DNA from: CAMYLR01 sp041577935
GTDB lineage: Bacteria > Gemmatimonadota > Gemmatimonadetes > JACCXV01 > JAHWKZ01
Length of the DNA stretch: 58,725 nt
Direction of reading: 5' to 3'
Assembly: GCA_041577935.1 (NCBI GenBank)
Contig: JBFGIA010000001.1
Location: forward strand, 1 to 58,725
Shown: piece by piece, positions 8,766 through 17,398 of the stretch
Layout: the number at the start of each line of letters is the position of its first letter
Numbering within the stretch: position 1 is the first letter of the stretch
Made by a program: the position numbers and the translations under genes
Notes under the pieces: generated by a model
Database searches by the model: none
The model's input: the letters and a program-made list of their open reading frames with translations, nothing else
What the model was told of the DNA's origin: nothing

Positions 8766-9472
8766 AACTCGTCGATGACTTCGGCGAAGACCTCGGCGGG
8801 CAGCGCGCCTTCGAGGCGTTGACCGTTCACAAAAAAGGTCGGGGTCCCGAGGATGTAGAACTTCTGCGCTTCCTTCAAATCGGTGGCCACCTCGGCGGCG
8901 TGATCGGCGTTTCGATAGCACGCCTCGAACTGCCCCTGGTCGACCTCGATCGCCCGTCCTGCAGCCGCTATCGCCTCGTCATTGGTACCGAACCGGCCGC
9001 TGAACATGGCGTCGTACCACTCCCAAAAGAGACCTTGCTCGTGGGCGCACTCGCCAGCCAGCGCGAGGTCGTACGCTCTGGGGTGGATCGATTGCAGCGG
9101 GTTGTTGACAAAGATCCAGCGGATCTTATCGCCGTACTGACGCCTCAGCGCAGGCGCCGTTTCGCGCGCAAACTTCTCGCAGAACGGACACTCGAAATCG
9201 GAGAACTCGACGATCGTGATCGGGGCGGTCTCGGGACCGAGCACCGGATCCGCACCGACATCAACGCCATGCACCAGCACAGACGGCTCGGGCGAGGTCC
9301 CGGCGGCCACAGCGGGGTCCGAGCTGGGGGTTCCGCGCCACGCCAGCCAGCCGATCCCGAGTCCGATCAGGATGCCCAGGACGAGCATGCTGGCAGCGGG
9401 TCCAAGACCCCGTTGACGACCCCCGACGGATGGGCTTCCGGGGGCGTCCGGTGTTACTGGCGAATCGTCCAC
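8753..9472 (-). CDS. Membrane-anchored DsbA-family thioredoxin-fold oxidoreductase
   Basis: 239 residues from GTG 9472. A single N-terminal membrane anchor (about 28-47, LVLGILIGLGIGWLAW) is followed by a periplasmic thioredoxin-fold domain with the active site CPFC (FSDFECPFCEKF). The cis-Pro loop is near the C-terminus (LGTPTFFVNGQ). The family forms or isomerises disulfides in exported proteins. The gene overlaps the end of the upstream lipoprotein gene by 19 nt, so both are probably one transcript. Unlike two other redox enzymes in the window, it has a normal Cys pair. Confidence 0.92.
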   Translation of the reverse strand: MDDSPVTPDAPGSPSVGGRQRGLGPAASMLVLGILIGLGIGWLAWRGTPSSDPAVAAGTSPEPSVLVHGVDVGADPVLGPETAPITIVEFSDFECPFCEKFARETAPALRRQYGDKIRWIFVNNPLQSIHPRAYDLALAGECAHEQGLFWEWYDAMFSGRFGTNDEAIAAAGRAIEVDQGQFEACYRNADHAAEVATDLKEAQKFYILGTPTFFVNGQRLEGALPAEVFAEVIDELLGG

Positions 9473-9789
9473 TCGTACTCTCCTCCCTCTTCGATCGTCA
9501 GCTTTGGCAATCCATAGTGGCGCTCGCTCACCCGCCCCACACCGTAGATTGTGACTTCGCGCGTGGGCAGGTTTCGGAACGTATACGCCGTGCCCGGCGG
9601 AACCGAATACAACTCTTCACCATCCAAATAGACCGTTACCGGCTCGTCGGCACTGTTCATGACCTTGAGCGAACCCAGCCGCTCGTCGATGCGAGCCTCA
9701 TCGACCACAGTTTCGCCGCTTTGCCGACACGCACCAGATGCCAAGATGGCAACGAGCAACCACGGTACAGCCACCGCCCGCACTCTCAT
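9454..9789 (-). CDS. Small lipoprotein, function unknown
   Basis: 111 residues starting at ATG 9789, which is preceded by a perfect AAGGAG at 5-6 nt. The signal peptide ends in the lipobox LASGAC. The mature part has a beta-rich domain (EPVTVYLDGEELYSVPPGTA ...) of the PEGA type or a similar small beta-sandwich, ending EYEWTIRQ. A longer in-frame reading up to 10290 is antisense to the ABC gene and is not supported. It is cotranscribed with the DsbA-like gene. I do not recognise a specific family. Confidence 0.72.
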   Translation of the reverse strand: MRVRAVAVPWLLVAILASGACRQSGETVVDEARIDERLGSLKVMNSADEPVTVYLDGEELYSVPPGTAYTFRNLPTREVTIYGVGRVSERHYGLPKLTIEEGGEYEWTIRQ

Positions 9790-9981
9790 CGGGACTCCTT
9801 CCATGCAGCAGATCAACGATCGATTCGTGGACATGTACCCCAAGCTGAGGGTACGGGTCCGGATCGACACCCGCTGAACGACTGAACTTAGCCCCGCCGG
9901 GTCGCTTGACCCACGCTTCGCGGGCCGGCACCTTTGCGCAACGATGAAACGATCCGAATTTCTTCCCGGCCCGAGAGAATC

Positions 9982-11781
9982 GTGAGCCGCAGCATGGACG
10001 AACCGCTCCACGCCCCTTATGACGCCCACGTAGCGCGGCGGTTGCTGGCGTTTCTGGTCCCGTACCGAAAGCAGGTAGCCGGAGCGTTGGCGTTGCTGCT
10101 CGCGCTGGCGACCATCGAAGCGCTTCAGCCGTATTTGGTCAAGGTCGCCATCGATCGTTACATCGCCACCGGTGACCTGGCTGGCCTGTTCACAATCGCG
10201 CTTGTCTATCTGGGGCTGCTCGTGCTCGAGCTCGGTGTCGGCTATGGTGAAACGTATCTCACCGCTTGGGTCGGCCAGCGAGCCATGCACGATCTGCGCG
10301 AACGGTTGTTCGGGCGTCTTCAGCGATTGCCGGTGTCGTTCTTCGATCGTCAGCCGATCGGCCGGTTGGTGACACGGGTGACGTCGGACGTCGAGGTGCT
10401 GAACGAGCTCTTCTCATCTGGCGTCGTGGCGGTGCTCAGCGACGCCCTGATGTTGGTTGCGATCGCCATCATGATGTTCGCGGTCAACGCCGAGCTGGCC
10501 ATCATCACGCTGCTGGTTGTCCCGCTGGTACTCGCGATTTCGTTCCCGCTCAGACGCCGCATGCGTGACGCGGAACGCGAGATCCGACGACAGCTGGCCA
10601 GACTCAATGCCTATCTTCAGGAGCGCGTTTCGGGTTTGGTGGTCGTCCAGCTGTTCCGTCAAGAACGGACCAGCGCGGATGAGTTCGCGGACATCAACCG
10701 TGAACACCAGGCCGCGCAGCTCGCGTCTGTGCGCTACTACGCCTTGTTTTACCCGCTGATCGAGCTGGTCGGAGCGCTTGCGATCGCGCTCATCGTTTGG
10801 TACGGAGGCGGCGAAATCCTGAGAGGAGCCCTTACGTTCGGCGCGTTGGTGGCTTTTCTCCAGTACGCCCAGAAGTTCTTCCGTCCGATTCGAGATCTGG
10901 CCGAGAAGTACAACCTGCTCCAAGCGGCGATGGCTTCCGGGGAACGGCTGATCACCTTGCTCGACGAACCGCCGGCGCCGGTTCCAGCCACCAAGAGGCA
11001 ACAACTGCCACATCCACGCGGCGAGATCGTGTTTGACGACGTGTGGTTCCGATACACCGCCAATTCCTGGGTCCTGCGAGGCGTGTCGTTTGGTGTCCGA
11101 CCAGGCGAGAAGCTTGCGCTGGTGGGCCCGACCGGCTCTGGAAAAACGACCGGCGCCAGCCTCTTGTGCGGGTTCTATGAGCCCACCAAAGGCCGCATCT
11201 TGCTCGACGGACTCGACGTGCGGGAATACCCCCGCGACGAGCTCAGTCGTCGTGTCGGCCTGGTCTTACAAGACGTTTTCCTGTTCTCGAGGTCGGTGGC
11301 GGACAACGTTCATCTGGACGCCGCCGGCGTCGGCGATCGCGAGGTCGCTGCGGCCTTGGAGGCGATCGGAGCCAACGGATTCGTGGCCGAGCTGCCCGAC
11401 GGCGCCGATACCGAAGTCGGCGAGCGGGGGCGATCCCTGTCGACCGGTCAGAAGCAGCTCGTCGCGTTCGCCCGAGTCCTGGCTCATGATCCCCCGGTGC
11501 TCGTCCTGGACGAAGCGACTTCGAGCGTTGACAGCACCAGCGAGGCGCTGATCGAGAAGGCGATCGGACAGCTGATGGCTGCCCGTTCGTCGATCGTAAT
11601 CGCTCACCGGCTGTCGACGATTCGGCGTGTCGATCATATCGTCGTACTGCACAAGGGAACTGTTTGCGAGCACGGTACCCACCAAGAGCTGCTGGCTCGC
11701 GAGGGTGTTTACGCGCGCCTGTACGAGCTTCAGTTCGCTGACCAGGAGGGGCGGCGGCGCTTGGCCACCGAGCCGACTTGA
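9982..11781 (+). CDS. ABC exporter half-transporter, MdlB-like (degenerate signature motif)
   Basis: 599 residues from GTG 9982 (ATG 9994 is an alternative; a TTG at 9934 lies too far upstream of the conserved start). A six-helix exporter domain (about 25-310) precedes an ATPase with Walker A GPTGSGKTT and canonical Walker B VLVLDEATSSVD, but a degenerate signature, LSTGQKQL. The H-loop is IAHRLST. These features match MdlB-type subunits. With the MdlA-like protein at 6990 it would form one consensus and one degenerate ATP site. The stop overlaps the TTG start of the next gene. Confidence 0.9.
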   Translation: MSRSMDEPLHAPYDAHVARRLLAFLVPYRKQVAGALALLLALATIEALQPYLVKVAIDRYIATGDLAGLFTIALVYLGLLVLELGVGYGETYLTAWVGQRAMHDLRERLFGRLQRLPVSFFDRQPIGRLVTRVTSDVEVLNELFSSGVVAVLSDALMLVAIAIMMFAVNAELAIITLLVVPLVLAISFPLRRRMRDAEREIRRQLARLNAYLQERVSGLVVVQLFRQERTSADEFADINREHQAAQLASVRYYALFYPLIELVGALAIALIVWYGGGEILRGALTFGALVAFLQYAQKFFRPIRDLAEKYNLLQAAMASGERLITLLDEPPAPVPATKRQQLPHPRGEIVFDDVWFRYTANSWVLRGVSFGVRPGEKLALVGPTGSGKTTGASLLCGFYEPTKGRILLDGLDVREYPRDELSRRVGLVLQDVFLFSRSVADNVHLDAAGVGDREVAAALEAIGANGFVAELPDGADTEVGERGRSLSTGQKQLVAFARVLAHDPPVLVLDEATSSVDSTSEALIEKAIGQLMAARSSIVIAHRLSTIRRVDHIVVLHKGTVCEHGTHQELLAREGVYARLYELQFADQEGRRRLATEPT

Positions 11782-12869
11782 GTCCCAACTGGGAAAAATG
11801 GGCGACGGAACTGGGTGCGCGACACGTTCCCGATGCCCGATTGGGGGTGTGGGACATAACCGTCGATCGCACATCCAACGGCGAGGTGCACCTGAGCGGT
11901 GCAACGACGTCCGCCAAAGGGCTGCGGGAGCTCCAGGCCAAAGCCGCTGATCACGCTGAGGTCGACGTACAGCTCTTGCCCGAGCGGGGGCTAGAAGGTG
12001 CGATCCGCGTCGTGGCACACAGGAGCTTGGCGTACCTGCGACGCGACCCAAGTCACGCCAGCGAGATGGTGTCCCAGATGATCATGGGTGAGGAGGCGCT
12101 TGCGCTTCGCCGCAGCGCTGATTGGCTGCAGGTACAGACCAGTGACGGCTACGTGGCGTGGGTTCACCACGGCGCGTGCCTCACGTCCGACCCCGGTGAT
12201 CTTGGTGAGTATCGGGACCGGCTCGCGGTCAACCGACCCCGCGACGGATCGTGGATCGTCGTCGCTCGCGGAGCAGTGGCACGGCAGGCACCACGTCTCG
12301 AAGCGCCGATCGTGGCCGACCTTGTGCAAGGTGCGATCGTCGACGCTCGCGTCAGCAACACCGCCCTCGAGCTAACGCTCCCCGATGGCACCCGGGGGTG
12401 GATCAGAGCCGAAGCGGCGGTACGGTGCGACCGCCTGAGCGATGTTTTTCCACGCAATGGCTCAGCAATCGTCGCCCACGCCGCAACCTTCATGGGCCTC
12501 CCCTACCTGTGGGGCGGGACCTCCGAGAAGGGGTTTGACTGCTCGGGTCTCGTTCAGCGAGTCTACGCACTCCACGGGGTGCGCCTACCGCGCGACGCGG
12601 ATCAGCAATCCGTGATCGGAGCCGAGATCGACCCCGGCGCCGGTTGGAGTGCGATCCACGACGGAGATTTGGCTTTTTTTGTCGAGCCGCCCGGCGAGCG
12701 CGTGACTCACGTCGGGATTCTGACCACCGGCGGGCAGATGGTGCATGCGTCAACGACCCACAACGGGGTCGCGTGGGATACGCTCAACCCGGCGGATCCG
12801 ATGCAGTCGGAGTTTGGGAATCGTCTGGCGAGCTGGCTCGTTGGTGTGCGGCGCGTGCTGGAGCGCTAG
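11778..12869 (+). CDS. NlpC/P60 family cell-wall endopeptidase with SH3-like domains
   Basis: 363 residues. The N-terminal half carries a small alpha/beta region and two SH3-like modules (around 75-130 and 145-215). The C-terminal NlpC/P60 domain (about 225-360) has the catalytic Cys in FDCSGLVQRV and His in THVGI. Such enzymes cleave D-Glu/diaminopimelate bonds of peptidoglycan stem peptides. No signal peptide is visible, as in YkfC-type recycling enzymes. The TTG start overlaps the stop of the ABC gene by 4 nt (TTGA), indicating translational coupling. Confidence 0.9.
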   Translation: MSPNWEKWATELGARHVPDARLGVWDITVDRTSNGEVHLSGATTSAKGLRELQAKAADHAEVDVQLLPERGLEGAIRVVAHRSLAYLRRDPSHASEMVSQMIMGEEALALRRSADWLQVQTSDGYVAWVHHGACLTSDPGDLGEYRDRLAVNRPRDGSWIVVARGAVARQAPRLEAPIVADLVQGAIVDARVSNTALELTLPDGTRGWIRAEAAVRCDRLSDVFPRNGSAIVAHAATFMGLPYLWGGTSEKGFDCSGLVQRVYALHGVRLPRDADQQSVIGAEIDPGAGWSAIHDGDLAFFVEPPGERVTHVGILTTGGQMVHASTTHNGVAWDTLNPADPMQSEFGNRLASWLVGVRRVLER

Positions 12870-13390
12870 TCGTCCGACTCCGGGATTATCGAAACGAACC
12901 TCGTACCCGCCAGCTGGTAGCGGAAGTCGCACCGACCCCCACGGTTGTGATTGATCAACGCACGAAGATCGGGAGACCGCACGACGTACAGACCCTCGAA
13001 CCCATCGCGGTCGAAGTCAGCAGCCAGCGTATAGGTAATGATGTCCAGCGAGTCCGCCGGGGTTGCGCGCGCCAGGATAGAGTCGGGTAGCGAAACGGGC
13101 TGGTCGACCCGCATCGAGACTTCGACGTGATCACCGACAAACTCACCCTCGAGCTCGACGATTGGATTCATCTTGATCGTCGTCTTGTTGGTCGTCAACT
13201 GAATCACGTCCATGATGAACCCAGTCATTACCGGTGGTCCGTCGGCGTCGACGCAATCGGTCGACGACTGCACAATCCGAGTGGCGTATTTCCCGGTCCA
13301 ATTGGAGGATGGGAACTCCTCGGCGCCCGAGCCACAGGCGACCAGCAGGCCCATACAGAGAGGCGGGATCGTGATCGAGAGGCGTGGCAT
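12866..13390 (-). CDS. Lipoprotein, function unknown
   Basis: 174 residues from ATG 13390, two bases after the stop of the methyltransferase gene, so one operon. The signal peptide ends in a lipobox (LLVACGSG). The mature domain is beta-rich, with pairs of short strands (TTIKMNPIVELEGEFVGDHV) and a conserved-looking Cys pair (STDCVDADG and GGRCDFRY). It overlaps the convergent NlpC/P60 gene by 4 nt. I recognise no family. Confidence 0.68.
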   Translation of the reverse strand: MPRLSITIPPLCMGLLVACGSGAEEFPSSNWTGKYATRIVQSSTDCVDADGPPVMTGFIMDVIQLTTNKTTIKMNPIVELEGEFVGDHVEVSMRVDQPVSLPDSILARATPADSLDIITYTLAADFDRDGFEGLYVVRSPDLRALINHNRGGRCDFRYQLAGTRFVSIIPESDD

Positions 13391-13392
13391 TT

Positions 13393-14151
13393 TCACTTGA
13401 CCGGCTTTCGAATCTCGACGTTGACTTCGGCCGCCAACGCGGGAAGCCGGCGCCCTGCTCTGCGATTGATGAGATAAAACCAGCGATAATCCTCCAGCGG
13501 CAACCACTTACGCGCTGAAATCAACCGAAAACCCCGGATCGCACTGACCGAGTAGGGACTCAACAGCTCGTTCAGCGAGCGCATTGAAAAAAAGTGGCAA
13601 TGAGCTCGGGCGCGTTTCCGACCCCGGTGGCGGAAGCGCGCGCGAGCCAACCTGGCGACCAACCCCAAATGCATGGGAACGCCGAGGATCAGCAAGCCGC
13701 CGGGGCGCAACACGCGCATCCAATCCTCCAGCGCTGCGTGCGCATGCTCCAGGTGCTCTAAGACATGGCTGGCGATGACGACGTCGAAAGAGTCCGCACC
13801 CATGGGAAGCGGACCCTTCTCGAGATCGTGATCGTCGATGATTCGGTCGTAGCCCAATTGTCTGCAGAGTTCGACCCGGTCCGGGTTGATCTCGATCCCC
13901 GTCCAGCGGGCTACCACACCGGCATGATCGATAAAGCGCTTGGCCAGTCCGGTTCCAGACCCGACGTCCAGGATCTCTAGAACCTCGCCCGATCGCGCCA
14001 GGTCACGCACCGCGGGGACCATATCCTGATAACGAGCGCATCGCAGCTCATAACGCCGGTAGGCGGGGACCACGTCGAACGCCAACACCGGGCGGCGGGG
14101 TGTGCGATAGAGATGCTCTGTGACACCGATTGCGGCGTTCCTATTCAACAT
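13393..14151 (-). CDS. SAM-dependent methyltransferase (class I)
   Basis: 252 residues from ATG 14151 (a TTG seven codons upstream is possible). The Rossmann motif I is ILDVGSGTGLAKRFID, motif II lies around WTGIEINPDRVELC, and there is a typical HVLEHLEHA and LRPGGLLILGVP region. This is a Methyltransf_11/23-type enzyme, as found in cell-envelope glycan or lipid modification. A basic C-terminal stretch (RARFRHRGRKRARAH) could touch membranes or an anionic partner. Substrate unknown. Confidence 0.85.
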   Translation of the reverse strand: MLNRNAAIGVTEHLYRTPRRPVLAFDVVPAYRRYELRCARYQDMVPAVRDLARSGEVLEILDVGSGTGLAKRFIDHAGVVARWTGIEINPDRVELCRQLGYDRIIDDHDLEKGPLPMGADSFDVVIASHVLEHLEHAHAALEDWMRVLRPGGLLILGVPMHLGLVARLARARFRHRGRKRARAHCHFFSMRSLNELLSPYSVSAIRGFRLISARKWLPLEDYRWFYLINRRAGRRLPALAAEVNVEIRKPVK

Positions 14152-14181
14152 GGAATCAGGGAGTTTGGGCAACGTCGATCG

Positions 14182-14199
14182 CTAGGTTGACAAACCTAG
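14182..14199. repeat. Perfect 7-bp inverted repeat in the 5' region of the methyltransferase gene
   Basis: CTAGGTT (14182-14188), four-base loop, AACCTAG (14193-14199), lying between two minus-strand genes about 30 nt upstream of the methyltransferase start. No U-run follows on either strand, so a Rho-independent terminator is unlikely. It could be an operator or a small leader hairpin. Confidence 0.5.
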
Positions 14200-14224
14200 T
14201 TCAGCCCCACTTAGCGGGAAAGAC

Positions 14225-14731
14225 TTACGGTGAGCCGCCGGTTGGCACAATCAAAGCGACAATTGACCGCTCGCCGCGAGCCAGCGGGTAGGCGACAACG
14301 ATCGTCTCGTCGAAGCGCGAGATCATTTCCTTGACAAACGCTTCTTCGCCGCCGTCGACTTCGACACGCAGAAACATCCGGTCACCGCGGGGCTCCTTGA
14401 GAACTCCATTCACCCGCACGGTCACATCGCCCAACTGGATAACCGGGGTCTCGCGGCCGGGGAGGATCGTCACTTCGTCCAACCGCCGGACCTCGCCGGT
14501 AGCGAGTAGCTCCCGCAAGCGCGTCGCACCCTCGCCCTCGCGCCAGACTTCGTTGAGGCGCCGGATCTCGACATCCCTCGGCGCTCCGTCCTCAGCCAAG
14601 AACAGTATCACCCGATACGACCGCGAAGCGCGGTCGGTCGGTTCCTGGGCCATCGCAGTCACAGCGAGTGACGCCGTCGCCACCAAAGCCAGCGACAGTG
14701 AGACAGTCGAACGCGGTAGGTATGTCAGCAT
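14225..14731 (-). CDS. Secreted protein, function unknown
   Basis: 168 residues from ATG 14731, preceded by GAGGGG. The signal peptide is clear (STVSLSLALVATASLAVTAMA, cleaved near residue 28). The mature part reads as an alpha/beta protein containing SYRVILFLAEDGAP and DVTVRVNGVLKEPRGD, with no catalytic motif I can name. It lies 58 nt after the polymer-forming membrane protein gene on the same strand, so it may belong to the sigma-factor operon. Confidence 0.68.
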   Translation of the reverse strand: MLTYLPRSTVSLSLALVATASLAVTAMAQEPTDRASRSYRVILFLAEDGAPRDVEIRRLNEVWREGEGATRLRELLATGEVRRLDEVTILPGRETPVIQLGDVTVRVNGVLKEPRGDRMFLRVEVDGGEEAFVKEMISRFDETIVVAYPLARGERSIVALIVPTGGSP

Positions 14732-14789
14732 AGAAAACCCCTCCTCGAGCGGAATGTACCACCCGAGGAGGGGAAGGGTTCCGTGGACC

Positions 14790-16196
14790 TTATTCGGTCG
14801 GGGCGAAGCCGCTCGGAGCGGGCACCGGCTGTGAAGCCGGGCGCTCGGGGGTTTCCCCGTTGCCCCAGTTGTAGCGGGTCCCAAAGCGGGTCAGCAGGAA
14901 CAACCCGAAACCGATCGTCAAGGCGGCGAACTGAATCACGATCCCGATCACCATCAGGATCACGCCAAAGACCCCAAACGGTCCCCCGATCAACCCGAGG
15001 GCGCTGCCAAAGAGCAGCAACACGCTGAGAAAACCAACACCGACCAGAATCGAAAGGTACGGGTTGGTGTGCTCCCACCCGAACCGACGCTCGGCTTCAT
15101 GCCCGACGTACTTGGCGACGGCAACGAAACCCAGCAGGATCCCGATCTTCAACGCCAGCAGCGCAAATGGGATGACGAGCAGCAATGGGATACCGATAAT
15201 CGAGATGGCGAGAATGACCACCGTCAGGACCAACACCGGGATGAGCAGCAGCCACGCGACCAACCCGATGGCGGTGGCCTTCCACGCCGAAGTCGCCATC
15301 CGGTACTCCATCCGTTCGATCGGGCCGCGCCCAAGCAGGAACAACAGGGCGACGATGAACGCCAGAAAGGCGATCCACAGCACGGTCCCGATCAACCCAC
15401 CGATATTCCCGATTATCGGGCTGAAGCCCCACTGGGGGTGGATATCGATATTCGGTCCAAAGGCGACCTCATTGACGGCGCCATGAACGACCGCCCCAGG
15501 CGCCCGATGGATCGTGCCACCGACCGAGGTTACCTCGCCTTCGACCACCGCGTTTGGGCCCAACCGGACCGAGCCGCCGACCGCGACGACCGAGCCATCC
15601 ACATGACCATCCACGCGGGCCGAGCCGCCGACCGCCACCACATCCCCTTCGACGTGCCTGCCAGCTGGAACGTTGACGCTTCCGCCGACGCGGACCTGGT
15701 CGCCTTCCTCGCTGATGAACGTGGCGCCCTCATGGTCCTCGTCATCCTGCGCCTCATCTGCTTCACCGGTCGCTCCGGCTGCGGTCTCGTCGATGGCCGC
15801 CGCATCGGTCGTCGGTGGCGGGCCGATCCCGAACAGGACGCGACGCGTGGTCGTGTCCATAAACGAGAGTCGCGTGATATCCTGGGCGTCGTCGCCGATG
15901 CGCTCGGTCAACTCGGCGCCAGTCACCGGTTCTCCATCGATGCCGATGGAGCCATTTGCCAACTCGATCGACTGCACATCCGTGCGGTATCTGGGCATCA
16001 GCACGACGCCGTTCTGAATGGGCAACACCTGGTACCGGCGCTCGACCCGGTCCCGTAGCTCACCCAACGTGGGTGCAACTTCCTGCGCCGCGGATCCCGC
16101 GGTCGCCTGCGCCAGACTGACCGGAGCGAAGCTCAACATGAGCAACGTTCCAAGCGTCAGGGCGCGCCAGAGATTCGTCGACGCGATCATCACCAT
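14790..16196 (-). CDS. Polymer-forming (bactofilin-like repeat) membrane protein
   Basis: 468 residues: signal peptide (1-30), a region with beta-solenoid-like repeats (VGGSVNVPAGRHVEGDVVAV, SARVDGHVDGSVVAVGGS, around 175-250), then about six membrane helices (270-440). The repeats have the V-x-G-x-V-x-G pattern of bactofilin/polymer-forming domains, here outside the membrane domain. The start overlaps the upstream gene by 7 nt. Its place behind an ECF sigma and a possible anti-sigma suggests an envelope-stress or surface-structure role; this is inference from context. Confidence 0.78.
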   Translation of the reverse strand: MVMIASTNLWRALTLGTLLMLSFAPVSLAQATAGSAAQEVAPTLGELRDRVERRYQVLPIQNGVVLMPRYRTDVQSIELANGSIGIDGEPVTGAELTERIGDDAQDITRLSFMDTTTRRVLFGIGPPPTTDAAAIDETAAGATGEADEAQDDEDHEGATFISEEGDQVRVGGSVNVPAGRHVEGDVVAVGGSARVDGHVDGSVVAVGGSVRLGPNAVVEGEVTSVGGTIHRAPGAVVHGAVNEVAFGPNIDIHPQWGFSPIIGNIGGLIGTVLWIAFLAFIVALLFLLGRGPIERMEYRMATSAWKATAIGLVAWLLLIPVLVLTVVILAISIIGIPLLLVIPFALLALKIGILLGFVAVAKYVGHEAERRFGWEHTNPYLSILVGVGFLSVLLLFGSALGLIGGPFGVFGVILMVIGIVIQFAALTIGFGLFLLTRFGTRYNWGNGETPERPASQPVPAPSGFAPTE

Positions 16197-16711
16197 GTTC
16201 TCCTCTCGAAAGCCAACAGACGATTCAGACTATAGAGCGCGGAAACACCGATCAGCATGCTCGCCAGCAGTAGTAACGCAACCTGCGGCGTCGCCACCGC
16301 GACCTGGAGTGCGGTTCCGATCCGGGCCAAGAGCCCCCAAAGCGCGAGCCCCGCCGCCAGCCACTCGCCGATCCAAACCAAGGCGCCGGCGCCGGTCCTC
16401 AAGACCTCGCCAAAGCTCGGCGCATCGATCGGCAACCACTGTACGAGCGGCAGCAGCCCGGTGGCCGTGCCAACCAGCGTCACAGCGGCCACGACGGCGG
16501 CTTTCCAACACCACGCACCGAGCGCCACTTGCGGCGCTGGCGCCGGTTGGATCGCCCACAGCACCCGCTCGGCGAAGCCGGCTGACGGCGTCAGCCGGGG
16601 CGCTGAGGCGAGCAGTGTGCCAAACGCATGCTCGGCCTGGCGCTCGTCGCCCGCTGCCTCAGCCGCGAGCCAGCGCTTCAGGTCGTTCTGGAGTCTCCGC
16701 ATCATCTTCAT
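16190..16711 (-). CDS. Membrane protein, possible anti-sigma factor
   Basis: 173 residues. The N-terminal 60 residues are soluble and helical (MMRRLQNDLKRWLAAEAAGD). They are followed by about three membrane helices (70-90, 105-130, 140-160). It starts 14 nt after the ECF sigma gene and precedes the polymer-forming protein. The arrangement (sigma, membrane protein with a short cytoplasmic N-terminus) is that of an anti-sigma factor, but I see no zinc-binding HxxxCxxC motif, so the call rests on context. Confidence 0.6.
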   Translation of the reverse strand: MKMMRRLQNDLKRWLAAEAAGDERQAEHAFGTLLASAPRLTPSAGFAERVLWAIQPAPAPQVALGAWCWKAAVVAAVTLVGTATGLLPLVQWLPIDAPSFGEVLRTGAGALVWIGEWLAAGLALWGLLARIGTALQVAVATPQVALLLLASMLIGVSALYSLNRLLAFERRTW

Positions 16712-16725
16712 TCTCCTATCTGGCC

Positions 16726-17364
16726 CTACGCTGGGCCGGGGGGCTGGGTTTCAGCCGCCGCGCGGAGCGTCGGGGGCCCTGAGGGGCCCCAGCCGGCGGC
16801 CGAGAGGTCGCCCGCCAGCTCCTTGCGCGCCCGGTGGAGGTACGTCTTGACCGTCCCCAGGGGCAACCCCATGATCTCGGCGATCTCCTCGTACGCAAGG
16901 CCTTCCTGGTGACGCAACACCATCGCCTCGCGGTAATCGGGCCGGAGGCGATCGATCGCCGCCGAAAGCGCCGTCGCCAGATCGGTCTGGACCATCGAGT
17001 CGAGCGGTGAGTGAGCCGCTGGGTCTGGGGTCGTCGACGCGTAGTCGGGCTCGTCCTCGCTACCGGCTTCCAATGAAACGGTATCGATAGCTCGCCGTCG
17101 CAGCTGGTCGATAGCGGTGTTGTGGGCGATCTTGAACAGCCAGTTCGAGAACTTCCCCTGTTCTGGCTGGTACGTGTCGAGACGGCTGAACGCTTTGACG
17201 AACGCGTCCTGCGAGAGGTCCTCGGCCAACGTCCGATCGTGCACCATGCGGGCAACGAGGTTGAACACGGGGCGCTCGAAGCGATGCACAATTTCCCTGA
17301 ACGCGCTCTGCGACCCCGCAAGCGCCTCGACCACGAGTTGCTCATCCGCTATGCCCACGTGCAC
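16726..17364 (-). CDS. ECF RNA polymerase sigma factor (RpoE-like)
   Basis: 212 residues from GTG 17364. Region 2 contains FNLVARMVHDRTLAEDLSQD and AFVKAF. Region 4 contains LRPDYREAMVLRHQEGLAYE and the recognition helix region AEIMGLPLGTVKTYLHRARK. Sigma-70 regions 1 and 3 are absent, as expected for ECF factors. A longer frame from ATG 17448 would overlap the divergent methyltransferase gene; the conserved domain begins at about DEQLVVEALAGSQ, so the shorter start is preferred. It probably controls the three downstream envelope genes. Confidence 0.93.
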   Translation of the reverse strand: MHVGIADEQLVVEALAGSQSAFREIVHRFERPVFNLVARMVHDRTLAEDLSQDAFVKAFSRLDTYQPEQGKFSNWLFKIAHNTAIDQLRRRAIDTVSLEAGSEDEPDYASTTPDPAAHSPLDSMVQTDLATALSAAIDRLRPDYREAMVLRHQEGLAYEEIAEIMGLPLGTVKTYLHRARKELAGDLSAAGWGPSGPPTLRAAAETQPPGPA

Positions 17365-17398
17365 CCCGTACGGAGCGTTCCGCTCACCGGTTTCGGCG

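Noticed and set aside
9454..10290. 278-codon minus-strand frame including the small lipoprotein
   Set aside because: Only the last 111 codons have a ribosome site and signal peptide; the first part is antisense to the MdlB-like gene.
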